Below are positions 54,172-63,256 of a stretch of DNA of 64,000 bases, piece after piece; the stretch's first letter is position 1, and every line of letters begins with the position of its first letter. Source of the DNA: Alistipes sp. Its GTDB lineage: Bacteria > Bacteroidota > Bacteroidia > Bacteroidales > Rikenellaceae. Made by a program: the position numbers and the translations under genes. The stretch lies in NCBI GenBank assembly GCA_017547175.1, contig JAFYQI010000012.1:1-64000 (forward strand), in the 5' to 3' direction. The notes below the pieces were generated by a model. The model saw nothing but the letters and a program-made list of their open reading frames with translations, ran no database searches and was not told where the DNA came from.

Positions 54172-54999
54172 TTATGCGTGCGTTAATTTCCGTGACAAAG
54201 TTAATAGTTTTACCGCAATAAGTCCAACGGTAAGGGTGAAAATGATTGAAGTGCCTGGTGGAACTTCCCATTCATAGCTGATAATGAGTCCGGTAATATT
54301 GCCGATTACTGCAATGATTGGAGCTATGAGTGCTATCTTTCGATAGGATCGTGTGAGGGTATTGGCGATTACGACCGGCATGGTGATCAATGCAATGAGT
54401 AGAACAATGCCCATAATGCGGATCGAAAAGACAATCGTAAATGCCATGATGGCCGCCATCAGGTAACTGACTGCGCGTACGGGAATGTTGCGACTTTGCG
54501 CAAATTGACGATCAAAAGCAACATACATAATCGGTCGCAAGAAAAAGAGTGCACCGACAATCAAGAGCATGGACAAAATCCCCAAGGCAATCAGGTCGCT
54601 GTGGGTAACAGTGATGATCGAGCCGAAGAGATAGGCTGTCATGTCCCCCGATGTGTAGCCTGGCCGCAGACTCATGAAGAGGGCTCCAATAGCCATACCG
54701 ATAGCCCAAATGATGCCGATGGCAGAATCCTCGTGCATATGACCCTTTTCGCCTGCCCATTCGATTCCGAATGCTGAAATTAAAGCAAATAACAGTGCGC
54801 CACCGATCGGATTGGAGCCTAAATATAGGGCGATTCCCAATCCTCCGAACGATGCATGCGTGATTCCTCCGGCAAGGAAGACCATGCGTCGGCATACGAT
54901 GTAGGTACCAGCCAATGCGCAGGTGATTCCCGAAAGAATCGCTGCTCCAAAGGCGTTAGTGAGGTAGCCGTATTGAATCAGATCGGTGAAGAAATCCAT
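54172..54999 (-). CDS. znuB: Metal ABC transporter permease
   Basis: The 275-aa membrane protein has about eight helices and the ABC-3 family signature: GITCALAGTYIVCRRMVFLA, GGITHASFGGLGIALYLG, and SIGIIWAIGMAIGALFMS. It would form the channel of the zinc (or manganese) importer whose ATPase and binding protein are at 8542-10154. Here it leads an operon with lptF, ribBA and fmt (3-nt gap to lptF), an unusual place for a ZnuB. Confidence 0.9.
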   Translation of the reverse strand: MDFFTDLIQYGYLTNAFGAAILSGITCALAGTYIVCRRMVFLAGGITHASFGGLGIALYLGSNPIGGALLFALISAFGIEWAGEKGHMHEDSAIGIIWAIGMAIGALFMSLRPGYTSGDMTAYLFGSIITVTHSDLIALGILSMLLIVGALFFLRPIMYVAFDRQFAQSRNIPVRAVSYLMAAIMAFTIVFSIRIMGIVLLIALITMPVVIANTLTRSYRKIALIAPIIAVIGNITGLIISYEWEVPPGTSIIFTLTVGLIAVKLLTLSRKLTHA

Positions 55000-55010
55000 G
55001 TGTCGCGCTA

Positions 55011-55029
55011 TAAATTGCGCGCAAATTTA
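55011..55029 (-). promoter_or_regulatory. Palindrome over the znuB -7 box
   Basis: TAAATTGCGCGCAAATTTA is palindromic but for one extra A and contains TAAATTTG (minus strand, 55022-55029), a TAnnTTTG box 23 nt from the znuB ATG. The position suits an operator, perhaps for a zinc regulator; no such regulator is in the window. Confidence 0.45.
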
Positions 55030-55107
55030 CGCTTTTTTCTTTGAAAAGCCCTCCTCTTTTAGCGAAGATTTCGTATTTTCGCAACCAAAACTAGACGATT
55101 TTTTTCT

Positions 55108-56406
55108 ATGCAACCGCGCAGAGTTAATTTTCACACCTTAGGCTGTAAGCTAAACTATGCCGAAAGTTCTACCCTCGCCCGTCAATTTGTAGAGGGAGGT
55201 TTTGTGCGAGTGTCGCCCACTGCTGAGGCCGACATATGCGTCATCAATAGTTGCTCGGTGACCGAGCATGCCGATAAAAAATGTCGCAATTTGGTGCGTA
55301 AACTGCATCGCAGAAATCCGCATGCCATCATTGCTGTAACGGGGTGTTATGCGCAGTTGAAACCGCACGAAATAGCTGCAATCGACGGAGTTGATATTGT
55401 ATTGAGTAATAATGATAAAGGCGATTTATATCAACGTGTGGTGGAGATTGTATGCAAAGGTCCTGCGCAGGTTTATAGTTGCGATGTCGAGCACCTCACA
55501 CGCTTCTTTGCCGCCTTCTCTACAGCTGACCGAACGCGTGCCTTTTTGAAGGTGCAGGATGGCTGTGATTATAAGTGTGCCTATTGTACGATTCACTACG
55601 CTCGCGGCAGTAGTCGCAATATGCCGATTGCGGAGTTGGTGAAAGAGGCTGAAGAGATTGCGCGTCAGGGGCAACGAGAGATCGTTATTACGGGTATCAA
55701 TACCGGTGATTTTGGTCGTACGACGGGTGAGAAATTTATTGATTTGCTGCGTGCTTTAGATCGTGTGGAGGGTATTGATCGTTATCGCATCTCTTCGATT
55801 GAGCCCAATTTGTTGACCGATGAGATTATTGAGTTTTGTGCCGCATCGAAAAAGTTCCAACATCACTTTCATATTCCTATCCAAAGCGGATCGGACAAGA
55901 TTTTAGGGCTGATGCGTCGTCGTTATACGACCGCTAAATTTGCCGATCGTATTGCGGCTGTCAGACGACTGATGCCTGATGCTTTTATCGGTATTGATGT
56001 GATCGCAGGCTTCCCCGGAGAGACGGAGGAGGATTTTCGGGCTACTTATGACTTTTTGGCTGCGCTGGAACCGGCATTTCTGCATATATTCCCCTTCTCG
56101 GAGCGTCCCGGTACGCCGGCCGTAGAGATGCCCGACAAGGTGCAATCATCGGTTGCGACGCGGCGTGTGGCCGAATTGGATGCTCTGTGCAAGCGTTTGC
56201 ATCATGATTTTTGTGCGGCAGCAGTTGGTACGGAGGATAATGTGCTTTTCGAAAGTACGGTGCGTGGCGGAATGATGTTTGGCTTTACAGGGAACTATCG
56301 ACGGGTGCGAGTTCCTTATGATCGCAAGTTGATCAATGCAATTTGTCGCGTAAAAATGGTGGCAATGGACGATTTGGGTGATTTGATCGGTGAAATTCTC
56401 GAATAA
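55108..56406 (+). CDS. mtaB: tRNA ms2t6A37 methylthiotransferase
   Basis: The 432-aa radical SAM protein has an N-terminal domain with cluster Cys (TLGCKLNYAESSTLARQF, VINSCSVTEHADKKCRNLV, VTGCYAQLKP), the radical SAM CxxxCxxC in DGCDYKCAYCTIHYARG near residue 152, and a C-terminal TRAM-like domain. It adds a methylthio group to t6A37 of tRNA. A -7-like TATTTTCG lies at 55074-55081. Confidence 0.95.
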   Translation: MQPRRVNFHTLGCKLNYAESSTLARQFVEGGFVRVSPTAEADICVINSCSVTEHADKKCRNLVRKLHRRNPHAIIAVTGCYAQLKPHEIAAIDGVDIVLSNNDKGDLYQRVVEIVCKGPAQVYSCDVEHLTRFFAAFSTADRTRAFLKVQDGCDYKCAYCTIHYARGSSRNMPIAELVKEAEEIARQGQREIVITGINTGDFGRTTGEKFIDLLRALDRVEGIDRYRISSIEPNLLTDEIIEFCAASKKFQHHFHIPIQSGSDKILGLMRRRYTTAKFADRIAAVRRLMPDAFIGIDVIAGFPGETEEDFRATYDFLAALEPAFLHIFPFSERPGTPAVEMPDKVQSSVATRRVAELDALCKRLHHDFCAAAVGTEDNVLFESTVRGGMMFGFTGNYRRVRVPYDRKLINAICRVKMVAMDDLGDLIGEILE

Positions 56407-56411
56407 TTTGT

Positions 56412-56419
56412 TATCTTTG
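56412..56419 (+). promoter_or_regulatory. -7 box of the sensor-like protein operon
   Basis: TATCTTTG 23 nt before the ATG at 56443; no clear -33. Confidence 0.45.
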
Positions 56420-56442
56420 CATGAATCTTTATTTATAGAAGT

Positions 56443-57315
56443 ATGAAAGGAATGCGGAAGCGGGTGACAATTGCTTTTTCGAGTATTGTTTGTCTGCTCT
56501 TTATATCGGGCATGTTGTCTTTTGTTGAGTTGAACAGACTCAGCCGTGGTGCCGGTGATATCCTGTTGGCTTCGCGTCGCAATGTGGAGCTTGCCAAGGA
56601 GATGTTGGACGCAGCACATGAGCAGAATGTTGCGTTAATACACTTGACGGTATTAGGCGAAGAGTCTTATGCCGATGTGTGCCGACGTGCAATGGGGCAT
56701 CTGGAGCAAACCCTTATGACGGCTCGTAAAGAGTCGCTCGATCCCTCTTTCCTGGACTCACTATCGTTTGCCACCATCGAGATGAAGGTCATGGTCGATC
56801 GTTATCTCAATAGTCGTTTGGAGGCGCAACATCTTCCGATAGCAACCGATTCGATCTCCTCGCCTGAGTTGCCGGTCGATTCGTTGGGAGTTGATTCGGT
56901 ATTGGTGCAAGCTGCTATTCAGGCTGCAGAGAAAAACAGTGTGGAGGATTCGAAACGTTGGTACACGGAAGAGTATGAGGCTGTTTATCTGCGTCTGACC
57001 GCGGCAGTCAAAGCCTATATGACCTCCACCCAAAGTTCGCTGGCTCCGCGAACCGAACAGATGAAGCGAAATGCTTACCGTGCGGTAACACCGGTGCTGA
57101 TTTCGTTATTGGTGATGATTGCCATTCTGCTGATGTTCTATTATTTCATGACGATCTATTGTGTCAACCCCATCCTGCGTATGAACAAGGCGCTTGGTGA
57201 CTATTTGGCATTCAAACTTCCTTTTACGGTAAAAGAGGAGTGTAAGGATGAATTGCAAGAGTTGAAGGAGAAGATTGATACGCTGATTGTGCAGTCTCGT
57301 CAAAATCGACAATAA
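56443..57315 (+). CDS. Sensor-like membrane protein without a signalling domain
   Basis: The 290-aa protein has two transmembrane helices (TIAFSSIVCLLFISGMLSFV, residues 9-28, and VLISLLVMIAILLMFYYFMT, about 213-233) around a 180-residue helical periplasmic domain like the four-helix-bundle sensors of chemoreceptors or histidine kinases. A HAMP-like segment follows the second helix (NPILRMNKALGDYL and DELQELKEKIDTL), but no kinase, GGDEF or MCP domain. It lies 21 nt upstream of trkH and may be co-transcribed with it. The function is unknown. Confidence 0.75.
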   Translation: MKGMRKRVTIAFSSIVCLLFISGMLSFVELNRLSRGAGDILLASRRNVELAKEMLDAAHEQNVALIHLTVLGEESYADVCRRAMGHLEQTLMTARKESLDPSFLDSLSFATIEMKVMVDRYLNSRLEAQHLPIATDSISSPELPVDSLGVDSVLVQAAIQAAEKNSVEDSKRWYTEEYEAVYLRLTAAVKAYMTSTQSSLAPRTEQMKRNAYRAVTPVLISLLVMIAILLMFYYFMTIYCVNPILRMNKALGDYLAFKLPFTVKEECKDELQELKEKIDTLIVQSRQNRQ

Positions 57316-57336
57316 ATCTTTGAAAATCCGAATCCG

Positions 57337-58782
57337 ATGCGTTTAGATGTAGTTTTGCGATATGTAGGTCTGGTGATGTTGTTCATTGCCGGATTCATGT
57401 TGCTTTCGGCAGGAATATCCTACTTCAGCGGCATGGATTCAGCCTTCTATCCTCTACTTCTTTCGGCGCTGCTGACGGCTTTGCTGGGTCTTTTTCCTCA
57501 GATTTTTGTTGAGAAAAAAGAGCAACTTTCAAATCGAGAGGGCTTTGGCGTGGTGGTTGGCTCCTGGTTGGTTGCTTGTGTCGTAGGTATGTTCCCATAC
57601 TTGATTTGGGGCGGTGAATTTAGTCTGATTAATGCTTGGTTTGAGAGCGTCTCTGGATTCACGACAACAGGATCAACCATCTTAAATGATGTCGAGGCTT
57701 TGCCGCGCGGTCTGCTGTTTTGGCGTATGTCGTCGTGTTGGATCGGTGGTATGGGAGTCGTGATGTTTGCCCTGGTAATTCTTCCCTCAATGGGCCGATC
57801 GAAAATGATGCTCTCTAATGTGGAACTCTCCACGTTGGCAAAGGAAAATTTTCACTATCGCTCGCAGATGATTGTCCAAATCCTGATGGTGGTTTATTTG
57901 GGTTTGACGATCTTTTCGACGCTGATGTTGAAAGTTGCCGGCATGAATTGGTTCGATGCCCTATGTCATGGAATGTCGGCTTCGGCAACGTGCGGATTTT
58001 CAACAAAAAATAGTTCGTTGGCATTCTATAATGCACCGATGATCGAAGCGGTACTTGTCACGACCATCATCGTTGCCGGTATTCATTTCGGTCTGATTTA
58101 TGCCACAGTGACTGGTAAACGTGGTAATATTTTTCGTTCGGAGGTGACTCGTATCTATTTGTTGCTAATATTTGTCGCTTCGCTGTTGGTGGCTATCAGC
58201 CTCTCGGTTGCCGGTCTTTATCCTACCTTTGGACAATCCTTCCGTCATGCGATTTTCCAGGTGTCGTCCTTGATTACGACCTCCGGATTTGCAACGGCCG
58301 ATACCAATACATGGACCTCATTTGCCATCATGATCCTGATCTTTGTCTCGATGGTTTGTGCCTGCTCAGGTTCAACGACAGGAGGTATTAAGATCGATCG
58401 TTTGGTATTAGCCGGTAAGATGTTAAAGGCCCGTATGAAACAGCAGCGTCACCCGAATGCTGTAATCCGGATCAAACTTGATGGCGTGATTCAGGAGAAT
58501 GATACGCTTCATACGGTAATGGTCTTTGTGGTGGCCTATTTGATGTTGATTTTCCTCGGAGCACTTATCGGAGCGCTTTTCGGACTTGATCTTTTGACCG
58601 CTTTTTCGGCTGCAATGGCCAGCGTGGGTAATGTAGGCCCGGGCTTTGGAGTGGTTGGATCAATGGATAATTATGCTACGATGCCCGTTGTATTGAAGAG
58701 TGTTTATGCTTTGTTGATGCTGTTTGGGCGTTTGGAGATCTTCGGACTGATTCAACTCTGTTTTATGAAATGGTGGAAATAA
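57337..58782 (+). CDS. trkH: TrkH family potassium transporter subunit
   Basis: The 481-aa membrane protein has four membrane-P-loop-membrane repeats with selectivity filters SGFTTTGSTI (near residue 107), SATCGFSTKN (near 220), LITTSGFATAD (near 320) and ASVGNVGPGFG (near 430). It moves K+ into the cell with a partner NAD-binding TrkA; no trkA is in the window. It is flanked by the sensor-like protein and the SPOR-like protein. Confidence 0.93.
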   Translation: MRLDVVLRYVGLVMLFIAGFMLLSAGISYFSGMDSAFYPLLLSALLTALLGLFPQIFVEKKEQLSNREGFGVVVGSWLVACVVGMFPYLIWGGEFSLINAWFESVSGFTTTGSTILNDVEALPRGLLFWRMSSCWIGGMGVVMFALVILPSMGRSKMMLSNVELSTLAKENFHYRSQMIVQILMVVYLGLTIFSTLMLKVAGMNWFDALCHGMSASATCGFSTKNSSLAFYNAPMIEAVLVTTIIVAGIHFGLIYATVTGKRGNIFRSEVTRIYLLLIFVASLLVAISLSVAGLYPTFGQSFRHAIFQVSSLITTSGFATADTNTWTSFAIMILIFVSMVCACSGSTTGGIKIDRLVLAGKMLKARMKQQRHPNAVIRIKLDGVIQENDTLHTVMVFVVAYLMLIFLGALIGALFGLDLLTAFSAAMASVGNVGPGFGVVGSMDNYATMPVVLKSVYALLMLFGRLEIFGLIQLCFMKWWK

Positions 58783-58789
58783 CCCGACT

Positions 58790-60340
58790 ATGCGAATAAC
58801 CAGTTTATATACTACCCTATCCTTATTGTTATTATCTTCTTTTGCAATAGCTCAAGAGCAATGCATTGAACCGCGTATTGCCGGCTTGGAACACAATGAA
58901 GAGTATATGATGCTATTGAAAGAGGATTCGCGTCTTCAGTATCGAGAAGATTCGATTGCCTCGGTGATTGTGCGTGCTCGTCAAATGTTGCGAGAGGATG
59001 TAGCCAATCGTACGGTTTATGCCGAGCAGATCATGCAGGGCGAGAATGAAATTTTCACGCTGCGTAATGCCAAAGGGCGTGTAATTGATCGTATTAATAC
59101 CATTGAGCAGGAGTGGGTGTTGCAAAATATGAATACCACATTGCCGACAGTTTCGCAGTCGTCTGCCAAGATAGAAACCGACTCGTTGCGTTATCGTAAT
59201 TTGGTACGAAATAGTGCGTTCAGTCGCTATTTGGCAATGCCTGATTATACGACTCTGTTGCGGGCTCAACGGCGCGAAATGCAGGCTGTGGATTATGTGA
59301 ACCGTTATATGGCTAACTACCATGAACTCGACGAATTGGCAACGGCCTATGCGACAGTACCTACCGAGGATGAGGCGCTGTCGATCCAGGAGCGTTTTGC
59401 TGCGCTTGAAACCATAAACGAGCAACTGGCTGATTCGCTACATCTTGCTTGGAACTACATCTACGACAATAAGAGCTACGCCTACGATTATTTGATGGAG
59501 GCTTTGGGGTGCGAGCAACAACTCGATCGCCAAACAGAGCGCTATTCGGAAGCCATGCGTAAAATTGTCGCATTGGAGGGTGAAACGGCCTCTGAGGCGC
59601 TGGTTGATTACTTTGTACGTAAGCAGGCACTTGTTGAGTACGAACAGGCGGTGGCTGAAGAATTAGCGCTTCCTGAGGCTGCGGATTCGTTGCGTGGCGT
59701 ACAGGCGCAGTTGGCTACCATATCTTATCAGCTGCCAAAGGTTAGCTACGAGCAGCGCTACTTCCTGCAGTACGATTCGCTCAAGTTTGTATCACAACCC
59801 TATTATACGGCCTCCAATCCGATCCCCGAGACGACACTTTACGAACATGGTACAATCTATCGTATTCTGCTCGGAACCTTCTCGGCGAAGCGACCGGTTT
59901 CAATTTTCCGCAATACGGTCCCCCTCTCCTATGTGGTAACCGATGAGGGTAAGTGGCGTTATTTTGCCGGAGGCTTTGCTACGTTGGAGGAGGCCGAAGA
60001 GGCTCGTGTTGTGTTGCGTAAGCGAGGCTTTACAAAACCGCAAGTGGTGGTTTGGGCCGATGGTAAGTATCGCAATTTGGATGAAGACCCGCAGCCTTCG
60101 ACTACAGTGAGCGGTTATCGAATCGAAATATTGGGCGTGAGCACACTTTCTGATGCAGTGCGTGAGGTGATTGCCGCGATCGAGGGTGTTGAACTTTCGC
60201 GTGTGGGCAGCAATCTGTTTGTCTTGGGAACTTTTGCCGAGAAGACCGAGGTGGAGCGAGTGGTCAAGGAACTGACTGCAGCCGATTCGGCGCTTGATGT
60301 ACGTGTCAAGGAGTTGGAACAGTCGTCTGAAACTGAATAA
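58790..60340 (+). CDS. Exported coiled-coil protein with SPOR-like repeats
   Basis: The 516-aa protein has a signal peptide (LYTTLSLLLLSSFAIAQ), a long alpha-helical middle (about 25-340, with many Glu/Arg/Tyr heptad-like stretches) and two SPOR-like units in the last 170 residues (IYRILLGTFSAKRPVSIFRN, YFAGGFATLEEAEEARVVLR and YRIEILGVSTLSDAVREVIA). SPOR domains bind denuded peptidoglycan at division sites. It begins 7 nt after trkH and precedes nfeD by 23 nt. Confidence 0.8.
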   Translation: MRITSLYTTLSLLLLSSFAIAQEQCIEPRIAGLEHNEEYMMLLKEDSRLQYREDSIASVIVRARQMLREDVANRTVYAEQIMQGENEIFTLRNAKGRVIDRINTIEQEWVLQNMNTTLPTVSQSSAKIETDSLRYRNLVRNSAFSRYLAMPDYTTLLRAQRREMQAVDYVNRYMANYHELDELATAYATVPTEDEALSIQERFAALETINEQLADSLHLAWNYIYDNKSYAYDYLMEALGCEQQLDRQTERYSEAMRKIVALEGETASEALVDYFVRKQALVEYEQAVAEELALPEAADSLRGVQAQLATISYQLPKVSYEQRYFLQYDSLKFVSQPYYTASNPIPETTLYEHGTIYRILLGTFSAKRPVSIFRNTVPLSYVVTDEGKWRYFAGGFATLEEAEEARVVLRKRGFTKPQVVVWADGKYRNLDEDPQPSTTVSGYRIEILGVSTLSDAVREVIAAIEGVELSRVGSNLFVLGTFAEKTEVERVVKELTAADSALDVRVKELEQSSETE

Positions 60341-60363
60341 AGCAACCTTAAACATCATTGATT

Positions 60364-60825
60364 ATGGGATATATCGCTCTACTGATTATTTTTGGTATCC
60401 TTTTTTTGATTGCCGAATTGGTGTTGTTACCCGGAGTGTCGATTGGCGCACTTTTGTCGGTCGTTTGCTATGGCAGTGCCATCTATTTGGCATTTGACCA
60501 GTCTACTACGGTGGGTGTTGTGGTGGTGATTATCTCGATTCTCACGGCGCTTGTGGCTGCAATCTTTTCGTTGCGAGCCAAGACATGGCAACGTTTTGCA
60601 TTGCGCCATGAGATTCGTTCGCAGTCGATGGAGGCACCTCAAACCGATCTGAAGCTTGGAGATCGCGGTATGACTGTTTCGCGTCTTTCGCCGATGGGTA
60701 AGGTGCAGATCGAGGGTCGCATGTATGAGGCCAAATCGGTCGATGCTTATATCGATCCCAAGGTGGAGGTCGAGGTGATCGGCTTCGAGAACTTCAGTGT
60801 TATTGTTCGCAAAGTAAATCAATAA
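60364..60825 (+). CDS. NfeD-like membrane protein
   Basis: The 153-aa protein starts at the ATG at 60364 (a TTG two codons upstream is not needed). Two or three N-terminal hydrophobic segments (IALLIIFGILFLIAELVLLP, SIGALLSVVCYGSAIYLAF, VVVVIISILTALVAAIFSL) precede an OB-fold NfeD domain (GDRGMTVSRLSPMGKVQIEG, VEVEVIGFENFSVIVRK). NfeD proteins partner flotillins. It lies just before floA in the same operon (18-nt gap). Confidence 0.9.
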   Translation: MGYIALLIIFGILFLIAELVLLPGVSIGALLSVVCYGSAIYLAFDQSTTVGVVVVIISILTALVAAIFSLRAKTWQRFALRHEIRSQSMEAPQTDLKLGDRGMTVSRLSPMGKVQIEGRMYEAKSVDAYIDPKVEVEVIGFENFSVIVRKVNQ

Positions 60826-60843
60826 ACCTTAATAACTTATACT

Positions 60844-61809
60844 ATGGATGCCGGATTTATTGCCCTATTGGTATTTGTGGCGCTGGTCGCCGTATGGATT
60901 ATTTTTTATTTTATTCCCGTAGGCTTATGGTTTTCGGCTTTAGTGTCGGGAGTTAGAATCAGTTTGTTGCAGTTGATTCTGATGCGATGGCGTAAGGTGC
61001 CGCCTTCGATTATCGTGTCGTCGATGATCGAGAGTACGAAGGCGGGCTTGAGCCTCGATCCCAACGAGTTGGAGGCGCACTACCTGGCCGGTGGTAATGT
61101 GACGAATGTGGTGCATGCCCTTGTTTCGGCTCAGAAGGCCAACATCCTGCTCGACTTTAAGATGGCTACGGCGATCGATTTGGCGGGCCGCGATGTGTTC
61201 GAGGCGGTGCAGATGTCGGTCAACCCGAAGGTGATCAATACGCCTCCCGTGGCTGCGGTGGCGAAGGATGGTATTCAGCTGATTGCCAAGGCGCGCGTGA
61301 CGGTGCGTGCCAACATCAAGCAGTTGGTTGGTGGTGCCGGTGAGGAGACTGTTTTGGCGCGTGTTGGCGAGGGTATTGTCTCGTCGATTGGCTCGGCGGC
61401 TTCGCATAAGATCGTGCTGGAGAATCCCGATTCGATTTCGCGCGTAGTGTTGGAGAAGGGCTTGGATGCTGGTACGGCTTTCGAGATTCTATCGATCGAT
61501 ATTGCCGATATCGACGTGGGTAAGAACATCGGTGCGCAGCTGCAGATGGATCAGGCCGAGGCCGACAAGAACATTGCCCAGGCGAAGGCCGAGGAGCGTC
61601 GTGCGATGGCTGTGGCGCTAGAGCAGGAGATGAAGGCCAAGGCGCAGGATGCGCGTGCGAAGGTGATCGAGGCCGAGGCCGAGGTGCCGTTGGCGATGGC
61701 CGAAGCCTTCCGTAACGGAAATTTGGGGATCATGGACTACTACAAGATGAAGAACATCATGGCCGATACCCAGATGCGTGAGACGATCGGAAAGCCCGAA
61801 AAGAAGTAA
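60844..61809 (+). CDS. floA: Flotillin-like protein FloA
   Basis: The 321-aa protein has an N-terminal membrane helix ([20 protein letters not shown]), a SPFH/band-7 domain ([60 protein letters not shown]) and an Ala/Glu-rich coiled coil ([39 protein letters not shown]). FloA scaffolds membrane microdomains. Its partner NfeD is directly upstream. A terminator follows. Confidence 0.96.
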   Translation: MDAGFIALLVFVALVAVWIIFYFIPVGLWFSALVSGVRISLLQLILMRWRKVPPSIIVSSMIESTKAGLSLDPNELEAHYLAGGNVTNVVHALVSAQKANILLDFKMATAIDLAGRDVFEAVQMSVNPKVINTPPVAAVAKDGIQLIAKARVTVRANIKQLVGGAGEETVLARVGEGIVSSIGSAASHKIVLENPDSISRVVLEKGLDAGTAFEILSIDIADIDVGKNIGAQLQMDQAEADKNIAQAKAEERRAMAVALEQEMKAKAQDARAKVIEAEAEVPLAMAEAFRNGNLGIMDYYKMKNIMADTQMRETIGKPEKK

Positions 61810-61821
61810 CAACGACAATCG

Positions 61822-61860
61822 AAAGCGAACGGATCGGGCAGGTCTGTTCGCTTTTTTTTA
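61822..61860 (+). terminator. Terminator between floA and the M64 gene
   Basis: AAAGCGAAC (61822-61830) pairs with GTTCGCTTT (61846-61854), followed by TTTTTTA. The M64 ATG is only 10 nt beyond it. Confidence 0.75.
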
Positions 61861-61870
61861 TACAGATCAG

Positions 61871-63154
61871 ATGAAACGACTACTCCCCTTTCTTATGTTG
61901 TGTGCCGTCACGGCGGCCGAGGCGCAGGTGAAGTTCGAAGATTTCTTTTTCGACCGCACGATGCGCTATGATTTCTACCACAGTGGTGATAGCAAGTCGG
62001 AATGCTATTTTTTCGATCAGCTCAAGGCCGAGCCCTATTGGGGTGGCTCGAAACATGCGTTGATCGATACCACCAACCTGGGTAATCAGCTCTTTCGCAT
62101 TGTCGATCTCAAGAGCGAGGCGGTGATCTACTCCCGCGGTTATTGTACCCTGTTCAACGAGTGGCAGAACACCCCCGAGGCCCTCACGGCGCAGCGTGCC
62201 TACCCCGAGTCGGTGGTCTTTCCCTACCCGAAGCAGGCGGTGCGCATCGAGTTCTTTGCGCGCGATCAGAAGGGCCGTTTTGTAGAGAAATATGCCCAGG
62301 TGATCGACCCCGAGAGCTATTGGGTCGAGCAGTTTACGCCGCGCTACGAGACGTTCGATGTGGCCTATCACGGCAATCATGCCACGCGCGTCGATATCGT
62401 GGTGCTGCCCGAGGGCTATAGCGCCGATGAGCGTGCCAAGTTCGAGGAGGCGTGCCAAAAGTTTGCCGAGGCGATGTTCACCTATGCCCCCTACGATCGG
62501 CTGAAGGAGCGGTTTAACATCCGAGCCGTGTGGGCCCCTTCCGAGGAGTCGGGTGTGACGATTCCGGGTGAGCGTATTTGGCGCAATACGGCCTGCAAGG
62601 CCAACTTCACGACCTTCGATTCGGAGCGCTACCAGACGGTGGCCGATCAGCAGGTGTTGCGCGATTTGGCGGCCCATGTCCCCTACGACTATATCTATGT
62701 CTTGTCCAATACGCAGAAGTATGGCGGTGGCGGTATCTTTAACTTCTACGGCATCTCGGCGGCCCATAATCCGGGCTTCACGGGCAAGATCTACATCCAC
62801 GAGTTCGGTCACTTGCTGATGGGCCTGGGTGATGAGTATGTGGGCAATACGGCCTACGACGAGACGATGTACGACACGAAGCTCGAGCCGTGGGAGCCGA
62901 ATGTCACCTCGTTGGTGGATTTTGCGCAGAAGCAGGTGTGGCAGTCGCTGCTCGATCCCGCTACCCCGATCCCTACCCCTGCGACCGAGCCCTACCGCGA
63001 TCAGGTGGGTGTTTATGAGGGTGCGGGCTATATCCCCAAGGGACTCTATCGCCCGATGCAGAACTGCCTGATGAACTCGTTCCGTGGCGTGGAGGCCTTC
63101 TGCCCCGTCTGCCAAAAGAGTATTGAACTCTATGTCAATTGGCTCTGCGAATAG
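61871..63154 (+). CDS. M64 family zinc peptidase, exported
   Basis: The 427-aa protein starts at the ATG at 61871 (KRLLPFLMLCAVTAAEAQ is the signal peptide); a longer in-frame start at 61778 lies in floA. It has the DUF4988-like N-terminal beta domain (VKFEDFFFDRTMRYDFYHSG), then the M64 (IgA peptidase-like) domain with ERVIVPEGYT-like IVVLPEGYSADERAKFEE and the zinc site HEFGHLLMGLGDEY near residue 310. The last 25 residues have CPVC. M64 proteases are secreted; the target here is unknown. Confidence 0.9.
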   Translation: MKRLLPFLMLCAVTAAEAQVKFEDFFFDRTMRYDFYHSGDSKSECYFFDQLKAEPYWGGSKHALIDTTNLGNQLFRIVDLKSEAVIYSRGYCTLFNEWQNTPEALTAQRAYPESVVFPYPKQAVRIEFFARDQKGRFVEKYAQVIDPESYWVEQFTPRYETFDVAYHGNHATRVDIVVLPEGYSADERAKFEEACQKFAEAMFTYAPYDRLKERFNIRAVWAPSEESGVTIPGERIWRNTACKANFTTFDSERYQTVADQQVLRDLAAHVPYDYIYVLSNTQKYGGGGIFNFYGISAAHNPGFTGKIYIHEFGHLLMGLGDEYVGNTAYDETMYDTKLEPWEPNVTSLVDFAQKQVWQSLLDPATPIPTPATEPYRDQVGVYEGAGYIPKGLYRPMQNCLMNSFRGVEAFCPVCQKSIELYVNWLCE

Positions 63155-63199
63155 CGGCTGAGCCATCAACCTACTACCCCGTCCCGATTGGCAACGAAC

Positions 63200-63236
63200 C
63201 AAAAAAAGGCGTATGCAACAACCTGCATACGCCTCT
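63200..63236. terminator. Terminator of the right-hand LRR gene and M64 gene
   Basis: AGGCGTATGCA (63207-63217) pairs with TGCATACGCCT (63224-63234); on the minus strand it is followed by TTTTTTT. Confidence 0.85.
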
Positions 63237-63256
63237 TCTCGTGTTATAGGAATCGG

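Noticed and set aside
61880..63202. 440-codon minus-strand ORF opposite the M64 peptidase
   Set aside because: Antisense of a gene with HEFGH and DEY motifs; no own start signal or family features.
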